Shown in pieces: positions 46,989 through 59,481 of a stretch of 64,000 nucleotides of DNA. The stretch's first letter is position 1; each line of letters starts with the position of its first letter. The stretch spans positions 53,501 to 117,500 of the forward strand of contig JACATO010000628.1 in assembly GCA_018389105.1 (NCBI GenBank). Direction: 5' to 3'. The stretch is from Nautilus pompilius (lineage: Eukaryota > Mollusca > Cephalopoda > Nautilida > Nautilidae). The notes under the pieces were generated by a model, which was given only the letters and a program-made list of their open reading frames with translations, was not told where the DNA came from and made no database searches. The position numbers and the translations under genes are program-made.

Positions 46989-47920
46989 GCTATTAACAAA
47001 CCTAAGCAGGAAAAGACGCCATGATGGTCGAATTGTAAATGGAACTGTTTTTTCAGACGGTAAGTCCCGCTTCCGTTGCCCGCCCGACTTGGAGGGGTTA
47101 ACTCGCCACCGAGAGGCGCATTCTGAACGATCAAAAGGATATTCAGGCTGGCGTAACAAGAGGTTTCAGATTCTCTGCGAGATACCGACCGCGCCGATTC
47201 CGGAGCTTTTCGCAATGAAAACATTTATTTATCCCTCTAAACCGAACAACTGCATTTAGGGAAAAAACAACAACCACAAACCCCCTTTTGGTGCCGAACA
47301 GCGCACGCAACACGTCCTCTCCCCCCGCCGCCCTCTCCGCGAATAGCGCAAATTCCATCAACTTATCAGAAATTTTAATCCGTAAAGTTTAGCACGGGCG
47401 TAAGAAATCTAGAACACGTGCTGCGATTCTGGTGCGATGATGGAAGGCAACCAATACCAGTCTGGACGGGAAAGCTGATATCAGCCTCACAAAAAAACAA
47501 TCACTTAGCGGCTGCGCTTCGGTTTCGTAAAAAAATTCTAAACATTTTCCTTTCTTTTCTTTGTATTTATTAAAGATCGGTATTCGGACCTGTAGAGATG
47601 GTGACGATATTTTCGATAACGGAAAAGCACGAGGTCAGTAGCATAAATAAATAGGCAATAAGTAAAACAAGTGGAATATCTGAATCTCGAACAGTGGACT
47701 ATAGCTTAGGGATTTAAAAAGAAATCGAATAAAACAAATCGTGAGCGGTCATCTATTGTTTTCTTTCTTTCTCATTTACTTTTTGTAGTCTGAACTGTGA
47801 AAAAACGGAGGAGGTCAGAAAGCAGGTTCTGTCTATCGGTAACAGCGTTGTAAGTAAAAAGAAACAATACATTTTATGTCTTAACCGTCTGCATGCCCCT
47901 TGGAATTCATTTGCACACCA
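46989..47920. other. Unassigned sequence
   Basis: Short frames only, with no recognised domain. Confidence 0.5.
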
Positions 47921-47924
47921 CCAC

Positions 47925-48115
47925 CCTTCATGTCTGCATTACTCAGCACAGGTTACCTCAGAGACTGTGACACGCATCGTGAACACAACCCTTTGTGGCG
48001 ACCACTCCGCATACAAACCAACCCCACGTGTTTCCGCATTACGAATGTGTTTAATAAACATACAGCCAGTTCAACACAAATAATAAACCAGTGCTGCTGG
48101 GCGACAAGGAGGTAA
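47925..48115 (+). repeat. LTR-like dispersed repeat L, copy 1
   Basis: Shares CTGTGACAC, CAACCCTTTGT, CCAAC(C/T)CCACG, an AATAAAC signal and CAGCCAGTTCA in the same order with 56,010-56,215. The AATAAA near the end and the length of about 200 bp would suit a solo LTR or a small non-autonomous element. No flanking internal region or duplication was seen. Confidence 0.55.
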
Positions 48116-50330
48116 AAACTGGCTTGGCATACAGGGAGTTCGCGAACATAAGAAAGAAGGCCCTACCCTAAAGCCGAAACTCTATATAGATAATTGGTGC
48201 CATCTCTTCGTTAGAAAACAAATGAAGGCTTTAAAAGAGGCTCTGTCACCAGTAAACAAGTGAGATAGTACAGTATTTCCCTCTTCTTGTTGTTTTCTCT
48301 TTATAAAATAAATAAATAAATAAAGGATCCACAAATTACTTTAGGGGTCAGTCAGACCTCATTTTTTTTTCTTCTGAAGCCCTTTAACTTATGACTGTCT
48401 TCACAGCGGGTCTCTCTCTCTCCTTCCACAGATCTATATAGTACCAGCATATACCAGTCCTAAATGTAGTACTAACATCACCGTTTTAAAAATAAGACAA
48501 ATATAAAATGCTTGTATAAAACTGGTTAACATATTCGACTTTAAGATTCTTTCTTATTGGCTTATTTTATATTCGGATGCTAAACTTTATCACCAAGAAG
48601 CACAACTTTAAAGTAGGCAGTCGGAAATATATATATATATACAGATAATTAAGGAAACATTCCCACAATGCAATATAACGACAGCTGATCTGCCCTCTTC
48701 TCCAGTTAAGCATGTATACGCAAAATTTTTCTCTGTGCTGTTTTTTTTTAAAAAAGAACTTAATAATATCAAACTTTTAATTGTCCAAGATCTACTTCAT
48801 CCACTCTGGCCGGGATTTTGGCGATCAGTTTTTTAGCCAAATTCTACTACAGTTTAGCGGTGGTACCTTTGCTTCCGTAGTATTGCATTATGGTAACGTT
48901 TTCCAGATTCTCGACGGACAGAAGTTTGTTCCATATCCTATAAACGCCTGCTCTAAAGTCACATGAAACTGCTTCAAGTTTCCTTTTAAAAAAAAGTTCA
49001 CATTGGAGAGAATATCTGTTGTTTTTTTGTTTTGTTTACACAACTGATTTTATGATTAATTTAAATTGATGAGTGATTATAGTATTTTACGGAAATGTTT
49101 AAAAAAAGATAATCGAAGTAATGAAAAATTCTGAGATCTACTTTGACATCCCCCAAATGTTTAGATTAACAATTCGGATTTTTTTTTTGTTAAGCCTAGT
49201 TAAAAAAAAAAAAAAACGTGATTAAGGTTAACAAGTAAATTTAATTTGTCATCCTTATTAATTTCGTCAAATGAGTGGCAATAAAATACAGATATTTGAC
49301 AGCGAGCCATTCCTGTACAGGCTCGGTCGGACACCTGGGGGAGTCGGCTGTCTTTGAATGCGAGTGCACCCAGCACACGCAGTCACCGGCATGGCTGATG
49401 GATAAAACAGAGTAACGATGAAAGAACATTGCAGCTTTTCAATTAAGTAACTCCAACTTTCTCCAGTGGCAGATAGCGTGAGATTAAATTTCAATTTGTT
49501 TGTAAAGGCTGATTCTCTCTCTCTCATTCGACCTAATTAAAATGACACCTGATTTTTATCTCGGTTTTTCCCTCCTTGTGATCGCGTAGTTGCCGGCAGA
49601 AACCGGAGCCAGTCTGTTTCGTACACGGCTACCGGTCGGAATGCCAAGGCATGTTTATAGGAAGGTTATAGGTGCAGTGCAGCTAGTAGGTACGGATCAG
49701 AGTGCAGATGTTATACCCAGAGCTCGGAAACTTGCTGATTATCATTAGACTTGCCCTATTTGAATAGTCGTATGAGTTGTCTCCCCACCGGCTCCGCACT
49801 CCCGGTGTAACCATATTACGGTTGTCGCTATATAACTTTCATTCTTTTACAGTCAATATTCCTTACAGCTCGGCGGACATCTGGGAAAATTAACGAGAGA
49901 GAGAGAGAGAGAGATATTATAAAACAAAACAGCAATAATTAATGAAACTACGAGGATGAAAATATCATGGACGATATCTTTTTGGGGGGGTGTGTGGTGC
50001 AATTGTTGGAGTATGTGTGAAGTTGCAAGTGTGAAGATATCTTAACCATTGTCTCCGCAAGACACCAGATCAAAGAACTTTCGAACCATTACGGACGATC
50101 AAGTGAAAATCTCCGATCGCCCTAATGGTATCCGGGTCCCTGGTTTCGTTTGAGCGTACATTCCTACTACGAACATCCCCGTTGTGGATTACACGACAAT
50201 CTGGCGATCATGTCGACAATGTTCAACTGATGCCCCGACCGTAGGATTATCAGCCCAGCAAAAAAAAGGTTATCACGCGTATCTCGGTGGAAGTGGTGCA
50301 TGTCACCGATTTAGCCGGAGTCGGTGCTCT
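48116..50330. other. Unassigned AT-rich sequence
   Basis: Includes a short (AAAT)n run at 48,304-48,325, a TA run near 48,632 and (GA)n at 49,893-49,913. No gene recognised. Confidence 0.5.
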
Positions 50331-50332
50331 AA

Positions 50333-50333
<1 letters not shown>

Positions 50334-50366
<33 letters not shown>
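50334..50366. repeat. (ATT)n microsatellite
   Basis: Eleven ATT units. Confidence 0.95.
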
Positions 50367-50367
<1 letters not shown>

Positions 50368-50539
50368 AGATTTCTTTCGTATTAGCGATGACACCATCTT
50401 CCCACTTACGTCGCGCGCGGAAGGATACATTAAAAAAAAACGGTAATTAGGAGACTTATGAACTCTTAACCCAGATCTGCTGCAAGAAACGAGCGGAATA
50501 ATACACTGCGACTCTGGTGGGACTCAACAAGTGCAACAT

Positions 50540-50781
50540 TGATGTCACGAATCGTGCACGTGCTGACTGTCGTCTGGCGGCGAAGGGGGAGGGGTGGGGT
50601 CGGCACGGAACCGATGACAGATCGGTGGTGGCTGCGCAGAGCTTATCTGTCTCCTGCATGCATTAGTCCGCCCAAAATGGCGGCCGGGCAGATGTATCAG
50701 AGAACGATTACTTACACTGTCCGCTCTGGGCCCTTCTCTCTCCACTGTCTTCAGCCTCGTCGCCGCCCCTCAGATCTCTGA
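50540..50781 (+). CDS. Candidate CpG-rich first exon with ATGGCGGCC start
   Basis: CpG-rich DNA with CCCAAAATGGCGGCC; the ATG at 50,677 opens MAAGQMYQRTITYTVRSGP and ends at 50,781. The AAAATGGCGGC element is typical of transcription starts. No domain is recognised and no donor was chosen. Confidence 0.25.
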
Positions 50782-50930
50782 CACCCGGTTTTTCTTGCCC
50801 TCTCATGTCGAATCCCAGTGGCCGTGATTAAGCTTCAGAAGACAATTCGGAATACAGTAGTGACTTAGGAGTAGAGGGGAGGGGGGTCTCCAAAATTCTG
50901 TTAGGAGAGACGAAATCTCCGTCCGAATGT

Positions 50931-52250
50931 CGAACTACGGTCAGGAACAAATCATGTAAAACAATAATGACAGGTATAATGAACTACGGTCAGGAACAAA
51001 CCATGTAAAACAATAATGACAGGTATAATGAACTACGGTCAGGAACAAACCATGTAAAACAATAATGACAGGTATAATGAACTACGGTCGGAACAAACCA
51101 TGTAAAACAATAATGGCAGGTATAATGAACTACGGTCAGGAACAAACCATGTAAAACAATAATGACAGGTATAATGAACTACGGTCAGGAACAAATCATG
51201 TAAAACAATAATGACAGGTATAATGAACTACGGTCAGGAACAATCATGTAAAACAATAATGGCAGGTATAATGAACTACGGTCAGGAACAAACCATGTAA
51301 AACAATAATGACAGGTATAATGAACTACGGTCAGGAACAAACCATGTAAAACAATAATGACAGGTATAATGAACTACGGTCGGGAACAAACCATGTAAAA
51401 CAATAATGGCAGGTATAATGAACTACGGTCAGGAACAAACCATGTAAAACAATAATGACAGGTATAATGAACTACGGTCAGGAACAAATCATGTAAAACA
51501 ATAATGACAGGTATAATGAACTACGGTCAGGAACAAATCATGTAAAACAATAATGGCAGGTATAATGAACTACGGTCAGGAACAAACCATGTAAAACAAT
51601 AATGGCAGGTATAATGAACTACGGTCAGGAACAAACCATGTAAAACAATAATGGCAGGTATAATGAACTACGGTCAGGAACAAACCATGTAAAACAATAA
51701 TGACAGGTATAATGAACTACGGTCGGGAACAAACCATGTAAAACAATAATGGCAGGTATAATGAACTACGGTCAGGAACAAACCATGTAAAACAATAATG
51801 ACAGGTATAATGAACTACGGTCAGGAACAAACCATGTAAAACAATAATGACAGGTATAATGAACTACGGTCAGGAACAAACCATGTAAAACAATAATGAC
51901 AGGTATAATGAACTACGGTCAGGAACAAACCATGTAAAACAATAATGACAGGTATATGAACTACGGTCAGGAACAAATCATGTAAAAACAATATGACAGG
52001 TATAATGAACTACGGTCAGGAACAAACCATGTAAAACAATAATGACAGGTATAATGAACTACGGTCAGGAACAAACCATGTAAAACAATAATGACAGGTA
52101 TAATGAACTACGGTCAGGAACAAATCATGTAAAACAATAATGACAGGTATAATGAACTATGGTCAGGAACAAATCATGTAAAACAATAATGACAGGTATA
52201 ATGAACTACGGTCAGGAACAAATCATGTAAAACAATAATGACAGGTATAA
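50931..52250. repeat. 49-bp minisatellite, about 27 copies
   Basis: Tandem 49-bp unit containing ATGAACTACGGTCAGGAAC, AAACCATGTAAAACAATAAT and GACAGGTATA. Common variants are CAAATC for CAAACC, GGCAGG for GACAGG and TCGGGAAC for TCAGGAAC, plus rare one-base losses (about 51,090, 51,240 and 51,955). A period of 49 is not a multiple of three, so no long frame arises. Confidence 0.97.
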
Positions 52251-52640
52251 ATAATCCGTCTGTATATTTAAATTTGTAAAACAGAACTGTATTCATTTTA
52301 AATAATAATATTAATAATAAAAATAATTAGAAAAGAAACTACGATTTTGCACCTAAATTTTATTTAAAATGTTTGTTTAGAAGGTGATTAAAAAAAACTT
52401 TTTTTTTTGCAAATTAAATCTAAGCCTCTTGTACTAATCGCTTATTTCCGAATGTTTTGATGGAATCGCTTTTTTTTCTGTAACGACATCCTTGATTCTT
52501 AATATCGATCACGGTTAGCAGGTGTGTCCGTCCACTCCGAGAGATATACCCGAGACTGACTCGCCTCGTTCACCTCAGCAAGAAAGAATCGGCGGTTGGG
52601 TGATAATCTTTTTTTTTTCTTTGATGCAAGGGACACAACT
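52251..52640. other. Unassigned AT-rich sequence
   Basis: Nothing recognised; T-runs only. Confidence 0.5.
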
Positions 52641-52742
52641 CTGGGCGTTAACTGGCTGGCGATTTTAGCACCTTTACTGTTCCAGTCATAGCTCCTCTCC
52701 TTTTTGACAGACTTAAAGCTATCGCCGGTTCGTGCCGTCTAC

Positions 52743-52857
52743 CAGGGTAACACGCCTCGAATATTCTATCCACTCGTAGCTTTCTTCCGTTTTGTAGATA
52801 ATATGCCAACCAGGCAAAACTTTCCGAATCCTTATTGCTCGTCACAGTCGTCGCCAT
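52743..52857 (-). CDS. Candidate first coding exon, ATGGCGACG start
   Basis: On the minus strand, CGTTAAGATGGCGACG gives a strong start (A at -3, G at +4) with the AAGATGGCG element. The frame reads MATTVTSNKDSESFAW and LAYYLQNGRKLRVDRIFEAC, then meets a possible donor CTG|GTAGAC at 52,742; an in-frame continuation runs to 52,648 if unspliced. The residue mix is protein-like, but I do not recognise the family. The 49-bp minisatellite would then lie in intron 1. Confidence 0.35.
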
Positions 52858-52940
52858 CTTAACGCTGCTGATTCCTCCCCGCCGTAGGTTACTTTGGCAA
52901 CAAACAGCCTCTCGTTTCCTGAAAAGGGTTTCAAGAAGAC

Positions 52941-53168
52941 GTGGAGGAAGGAATGCTTGACCCCACACCCCCCCCCAGCTGTGACAGACGGACAATGGGT
53001 GGGTCGGCAATTCTAAGAACTCAGAGGTGCCGAGAAAGAAGTGGAGGGGACAGCCACCCGACATTTACTGCGCAAGTCCAAAGCGGGCAATTCTCGCGCT
53101 CCAAATCTCCATCCTCACCTGTCCACTCGGTCGGGCCGAATTCATCAAAGGAAGAATTAGATTTCCAG
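52941..53168 (+). CDS. Candidate exon on the opposite strand
   Basis: A plus-strand frame, protein-like at its end (RSKSPSSPVHSVGPN, KEELDFQ), finishes at TTTCCAG|GTATAA, a usable donor, in CpG-rich DNA facing the minus-strand start at 52,857. It could reflect a bidirectional promoter. No family is recognised, and the first codon is uncertain. Confidence 0.2.
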
Positions 53169-53344
53169 GTATAAAGAGGCTCTAAAGTGGCCACATTTGC
53201 ACGTTTCCGTATTTTATGTAATTCCCACCTTAATTCGTTTCTAGAATGGGGTTTAAAGACCGGAAAGGGAAAATATGTAAGGGGAACAAAGTTCTTCCAT
53301 TAGGAAACAAAAAAAAAAAAAGCAGAAAGACTTATTTTAATTAC

Positions 53345-54069
53345 CTGGAAGGTAGGTAGACAGGTAGGTGGGTGGCCATGTATGTAAGTAGATAGAGAGG
53401 TAGGTGGGTGGCCATGTATTTATGTAAGTAGGTAGACAGGTAGGTGGGTGGACATGTAAGTAGGTAGACAGGTAGGTGGGTGGACATGTATGTAAGTAGA
53501 TAGAGAGGTAGGTGGGTGGACATGTATGTAAGTAGATAGAGAGGTAGGTGGGTGGACATGTATGTAAGTAGATAGAGAGGTAGGTGGGTGGCCATGTATT
53601 TATGTAAGTAGATAGAGAGGTAGGTGGGTGGCCATGTATTTATGTAAGTAGATAGAGAGGTAGGTGGGTGGCCATGTATGTAAGTAGGTAGACAGGTAGG
53701 TGGGTGGACATGTATGTAAGTAGATAGAGAGGTAGGTGGGTGGCCATGTATTTATGTAAGTAGATAGAGAGGTAGGTGGGTGGACATGTATTTATGTAAG
53801 TAGATAGAGAGGTAGGTGGGTGGCCATGTATGTAAGTAGGTAGACAGGTAGGTGGGTGGACATGTAAGTAGGTAGACAGGTAGGTGGGTGGACATGTATG
53901 TAAGTAGATAGAGAGGTAGGTGGGTGGACATGTATGTAAGTAGATAGAGAGGTAGGTGGGTGGCCATGTATGTAAGTAGATAGAGAAGTAGGTGGGTGGC
54001 CATGTATGTAAGTAGATAGAGAGGTAGGTGGGTGGCCATGTATTTATGTAAGTAGATAGAGGGGTAGGT
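53345..54069. repeat. 32/36/40-bp minisatellite in tetranucleotide register
   Basis: About 20 units of GGTAGGTGGGTGG(A/C)CATG, TATGTAAGTAGATAGAGA. Every unit divides into four-base words (GGTA GGTG GGTG GACA TGTA TGTA AGTA GATA GAGA). The length variants 32, 36 and 40 bp differ by whole words, for example loss of TGTA or gain of TTTA. The frames on the minus strand repeat His-Leu-Pro-x-Tyr-Leu-Leu-Thr and are artefacts. Confidence 0.95.
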
Positions 54070-55498
54070 AAATTCTGAGATTAAACAATTAAAAAGCAAT
54101 AATGTATCAGTCACGTAGTTCACAGAAGAAACAGGGAATGAAAATACTAGAAAAAAGTATAGTTAAATTAGAAAAATCAAAATTCCAACTCGGCAAAAAT
54201 GTATAATCGCTTTTTGATGCTCTAGTGTCATTCGCTGACAATATGTATCACTAGGTATCGAACTCATCGACACTTGGATGTCAGCTGATAGCGACTAACT
54301 AAATTGGTCACGTGAATGCCGGAACTAGCTGAAACGCCATGCAGACAAAAAAGGCAGAGTATAAATATTTTTTACATTTACCATAATTATTTGAGTACCA
54401 TATATTTTGCGGCATACACTTTTATTCTGTCAAACATGTACAATACATACTCAAAACGTTAGTTTCAGTATTTAATACATGCATTTATTGCATCGGGTAG
54501 AACTTGTAGACGTTAGCTATGGAATCTCAGGTTATCGATGGTTACCTGACCAGGTTTCTGCTCTGCCGGTATTAGTAATTTGATCCTTAGGTGTCTATGC
54601 ACGTACAGGTATTCAGTGGGCTTCATATGCAGACCCAAGAAAGCAAATGCAGTCGCAGTGATTCTGAATGTCTGGTATGCTACTCCATTCTTCCTTCTGG
54701 ATATGATTGCAATTGAGGGTCCTTTAATAAAACACAGACTGGACAGCATTCGGAAGGTAAGACAGGTAAATGACTGAAAAGCTTCATTTTAGTTCGACTG
54801 AATAATCGAGCAACTAGTGACCAACACTGAAGAAACCTTTCCATGTATCCTACAAGAAACATCCTTTTTTTAAAAAAAAATTTGTCTTTCATTTCCGCTC
54901 GAACACGTCATTGCCAAGGGTTACTTTCGGCTGACTTCGGGCAACAGGGCCAACGATACTCATTATTTCTTGGCGCGAGTGGGTAAATAGGGGTGATTTG
55001 TTTGTTCAGACGGCCGGCTTCTGTTACTCCCTCATAAAGCAGCAGGGCGACGATGGTAGGGCTAACAGGTGTCCGCGTCGGCCGCCGGCTATTCTTGTGT
55101 AAACACTGCTGGCCAGCCATCACCCGCTGCACAAAGAACCAGTCAGACGGAAAGGAACTGTTCGCTTGGCCCGCCAAAAGTATATAATTTTCTGACGCCA
55201 TGTAGTGGGGGGGGGGAGATAATTATGCGCCAGCAGGGCTCCTTCGTGGTGGCAGCTCGGTACAGCTTCTTCCGCACAAAGGAAAACGTGCAGACAGATA
55301 CCCGCACGCACACACTTCGTGGACCGCCACTTAGTAGAGTGCGGTCAGCACAGCATCCAAAATTATTTGTCTACATCTGAAAGGGAGTGGCTAAGAGTAC
55401 TCTGTCTGAACAGCGCGTGCTCACGTGATCGGCCCCTCAGGCAAGCACTCCAACAGTTGGAAGACAAAACCCGTCATTTATTCTGCGAGATGGCTTCA
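54070..55498. other. Unassigned sequence
   Basis: No gene recognised. Overlapping short frames at 54,513-54,777 lie on both strands, and a plus-strand GGAAG|GTAAGA donor-like site is at 54,756. A minus-strand T-arm-like GAGTTCGATACC near 54,260 may be a SINE scrap. Confidence 0.45.
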
Positions 55499-55518
55499 CT
55501 TATTATTATTATTATTAT
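55499..55518. repeat. Short (ATT)n run
   Basis: About six ATT units. Confidence 0.8.
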
Positions 55519-56005
55519 CTGTTTATCTATTCATCCATTCACCCTTACCTTTTTTCTGGGGAGGCTAAATGTAAGGACATTCTCTTGATGAACCCCGTAA
55601 TACTGTTTGCGGTTATGAATGACGTCCCAGATCCACTTCCTCTGGCGTTATTATTTGAGGTAAGCAGCATTTTAAAAGCTAAATTTGGAATCATAATAAA
55701 TACGCTAGTGTGTACATTCGTATTAAAGAAAGCTTTCAACAGAAACAGGCAACAATAATAACAAAAGGTAACTTTCAAGGAAATCTCACTGATCACGAGG
55801 TAAGAAGGGAACTAGAAGGTAGCCATCTTATGTCGTTACGGCACCCGGAAGTGACGTGAGGTCGAAGTCACGGGGTAAATAATGCGCAGAGAGCTGTCAG
55901 TGCAATGTATACCGTCTAGATCAGCTAAATGATCATAATTAACAAATTTAACTTAGTAGGTTCATTTGTTGTGAAGTAGTATTTAGCCTGCTGCTTCTAT
56001 TACCC
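55519..56005. other. Unassigned sequence
   Basis: Nothing recognised. Confidence 0.5.
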
Positions 56006-56009
56006 CACT

Positions 56010-56215
56010 ATTCTCGGAACGTGTAGAGGTTGAGCCATAAGGGCTGTGACACATGGTTCTTTCCTTGTTATCGCAACCCTTTGTAAGGACAACTCCGTGT
56101 ATCGCTCCAACTCCACGGGTTATGCACCACGACAGTATTGATTAAATAAACAGCCAGTTCACCAGACATACTAACTGGTGCTTCCAGATCTGTGTAACTA
56201 AGGCTACAACTCACG
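56010..56215 (+). repeat. LTR-like dispersed repeat L, copy 2
   Basis: Partner of 47,925-48,115. Contains CTGTGACAC, CAACCCTTTGT, CCAACTCCACG, AATAAACAGCCAGTTCA and a following AACTGGTGCTTCCAG. Confidence 0.55.
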
Positions 56216-56468
56216 TGGTACAGGAACAAAATCAGTATCTACCTTCCGTAAAATCTGGAAATTTAGAAATTTGAAATATTCAAAACAAATAAAAATATAA
56301 TCAGAACATTAGATATTAAAAACAACAACAACACAATACTTTAATTACCCGTAGTCGAATGAGAAAAAAAATTCCTAAATTGCGGAATAGGAGGATATCC
56401 ATGAAAAAAGAAATGGTTTAACTAAAACAGAACTCGTTGACTTTGCTTGCAAACCTAAATGGTGAAAA
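56216..56468. other. Unassigned sequence
   Basis: Nothing recognised. Confidence 0.5.
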
Positions 56469-56469
56469 T

Positions 56470-56509
<40 letters not shown>

Positions 56510-56518
56510 AGAGAGATA
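56469..56518. repeat. (GA)n microsatellite
   Basis: GA run with one GG interruption. Confidence 0.95.
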
Positions 56519-56704
56519 TGCACAATTCGTAGTTTAGAAACAATGTCAGACATAGGTGATTCGATTCTCCTCCACTATGTTCCACGACTTTATTTGTTTG
56601 CTTTGTTAACTGGCGAGCCCAGTAGGTAAATGTCAAACTTAACCACACTATAGTAATCTCGGCGTGTGTGTCTCCTTACATTATGTGCCTACACATTCGA
56701 TGTC

Positions 56705-56705
<1 letters not shown>

Positions 56706-56764
<59 letters not shown>
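56706..56764. repeat. (ATT)n microsatellite
   Basis: About 19 ATT units. Confidence 0.95.
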
Positions 56765-57614
56765 CTGTTATAGGCTTCTTTTCCCCGTGTTTAGCGTGAT
56801 TTTAAAAGTAAAGTTGATGTGGACCATGTTAATCTCCCTACTCAGTCACCTCTTCCTATCGTGTAGCATAAATTAAAGCCAAAACCCTGTTTTTCTCCAG
56901 TTGTGTGTGTTTTTGTTTTTGTTGTTGTCTCAAGACCTGACTCTCTTACCATTGTAAAGAAATTTCCTTCGCGTAAAATGAATAAATAAATCGATAGGTT
57001 TTATAGATCACAGTCATCACTCTGAAATCATGACATTAATCGATTTTTGCTGCCTAATTTGTATTCTATTCTTTCTGATATATGTATTAAATTACTGAAA
57101 CCAAAAGTACGATTAAATTTCACCTTATAGCAGTCGGGGTCTGTAGGAATTAGTCTCATCACTGTAAAATACGTCTGTCGCCACGATGCCCCTGTTTCTG
57201 CCATCGGACCCTTTCCCTGAGACTACGAGGCAGTCTTGGAGGATCCCTTTGACAATGTCTTATTATTTATTCTGTTTTACTTTATCGCATTTTTCTATTT
57301 GTTCATACAAAATTATTTGTTCTAAAAATAGACAAATCATGTGACGCGGACCGTTCTGAAATCACACCTGGAATCATTAGCGACTGTCAAGACGAACCTG
57401 AATGAAGTATGAAATTCAATGCTTAATTTTTGAATACTTTCACAAATACGTTTTTCTTTTTTAAGGTATGTTTTTTCTTTGTGAATGAACATTACCATAT
57501 ATCCACCATAGGAAATCAATAACTTTTCGTAGTATAGGAATAATAATGAAAGCGAAAGGAAGTAAATCTGCAAAATTAATAACTAATCGTAAAAAATTGT
57601 TATTTCCCCTGCGC

Positions 57615-57617
<3 letters not shown>
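56765..57617. other. Unassigned sequence
   Basis: No gene recognised. Confidence 0.5.

Positions 57618-57700
<83 letters not shown>
57618..57700. repeat. (GAT)n to (AAT)n compound microsatellite
   Basis: Eleven GAT units pass into about 16 AAT units; poly-Asp/Asn frames are artefacts. Confidence 0.95.
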
Positions 57701-58835
57701 CTTAAACTTTAGGTTAATATGCGAAAAAATGCAGAAAAAATACAGACGCTCCCAAATATTCTTTTCTCACTTTTTTTTATCCCAGAAACAGAAAAAAAAT
57801 TTTTTTAATTTTATTTTGCATGCTACAAGATTTCACAGTTTATTAATTAACTTTTATTTTTGTGTCTTTTTCATTTTCTTACCTCGATTGTTACTTTTTT
57901 TTTCAAAATCAGTTAAATCTAAATCGCGTAATCCAATCTGATCCGCGAACCCTAATCTTTAAATCTCTGCCACGAAGACCGACCCTGACAAACCACACAC
58001 CTATCTTCCAATTATATTCAGCTTTACATCTAAAAACGTTCAAAACACATTTAATCTGCTTTCATTTCCTTAACTAAAAAAAACCGGCGCCACTGGCATC
58101 TTGGAAGTCTGTTGTTTAAACCACACACTCATTCGCCTCCGACAACCCCATGTTTTCTTTGGCCATTTTCAAGAAAACTTCCTAAAGAAGATCCCTGCCT
58201 TATACTGCCGCCTGTGAAGAGCACCCGACTGATTCAGCTTTACTGCGATGGCAGAAACAGAACGCCATTTCTGAGGGATATGTGTTAATCACCCAGTCAC
58301 CAGTTGTCTGCCCATCAGCAGTTTCAAGGCCTCGGAGAATGTTTTCCGTCGCCAGTGGCGCCACTAGGTGTACGCGGACTTTCGTTCAGGTATTTTCCAA
58401 CAAAAGTACGTTTCACTGTGATGAATAAATTATTGTTAACACCGCCCTTAGATTTTTTTTTCTTTCCTAACCCCCCCCATTGTGAACCACACACGCGCTG
58501 GCAGGGGTTAAATGATATTTTAAAACGCCGAAGACGAATTCAAATAGACATTTTTCGCTTCACAGATAAACCGACAGAAAGTCCCTATTTCACCATCCCG
58601 CCATCACGTGGGGTTGGTTCACCGGTTTTCGGCCCCGAACTAACAGCACCCCTTTTGTGAAGGGGTGCGGTCTTCAGGACCTTAGCGGTCTCCTAACGAC
58701 GCCTGAACGCGAAGAACCACGCTGCCCCCTCAGCGAACCCGATTCAGCCGTATTGATATCTGGACCTTAGGTGTATCGTCGCCAGAGGTGGGGCTGAATG
58801 GCTTGTGGGGCGGGAGCTTCCGTCAACGTAGGGAC
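57701..58835. other. Unassigned sequence
   Basis: T-rich to about 57,920, more balanced after. No gene recognised. Confidence 0.5.
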
Positions 58836-59000
58836 TTTAAACGTCTAGCGGCGCTTCTGAAGACCCCAGTAGAACTCTTTATTTTTGGATGTGGAAGGAG
58901 ACGTAAAGAAGAACGAAAAGAAACAAAGCCGCAGAGGTTACGCCAGACAACCGATCGGGATTCGAAATTACCCGCCCACTTATTGGACTACAGCGCTGTC
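58836..59000 (-). repeat. tRNA-derived SINE, family S, copy 3
   Basis: The minus-strand head GTAGTCCAATAAGTGG joins directly to TTTCGAATCCCGATCGG (B box), again without an anticodon arm. The body CACATCCAAAAATAAAGAGT and TCTACTGGGG matches copies 1, 2 and 4. Confidence 0.7.
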
Positions 59001-59406
59001 AGTTAATGACGAACTTTTCACTAAATAAATAAATAAACAGAGACTTCATTTCCGGTAAAGTCACGTTTCCGGTCTGCTCAAATAAAGGTGAAATTCACTC
59101 CTACAGAAAAGCCTGCTCTACTTTCGCTTTATTAGCTTTGATTAAAGGTTTAAATATATCTCCCCCCCATCTAAATGTCGATCGCACATATAAATAATAT
59201 TTTTTTTCAGGTTTGTAGAACTCCACAGTGATTTAGACTAATAGAGCAACAAACACAATATTAAATTGTAGGAATGCACGTGTGGTAATAGACGTCTTCT
59301 GATTAAAACATCATGTTAACCCTTCACAATTTAAACTTCTTATTAGGTGCGTCGGGAAAACAAACCTAAAAAATGTATTTAATGCTTCTTCAGATTTGCT
59401 TGTTTT
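59001..59406. other. Unassigned sequence
   Basis: Nothing recognised. Confidence 0.5.
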
Positions 59407-59421
59407 GAATTATTATTATTA

Positions 59422-59481
<60 letters not shown>
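59407..59481. repeat. (ATT)n microsatellite
   Basis: About 24 ATT units with one interruption. Confidence 0.95.

Noticed and set aside
54513..54777. Overlapping frames with a donor-like GGAAG|GTAAGA
   Set aside because: Both strands are open and neither translation is recognised; there is not enough to call an exon.
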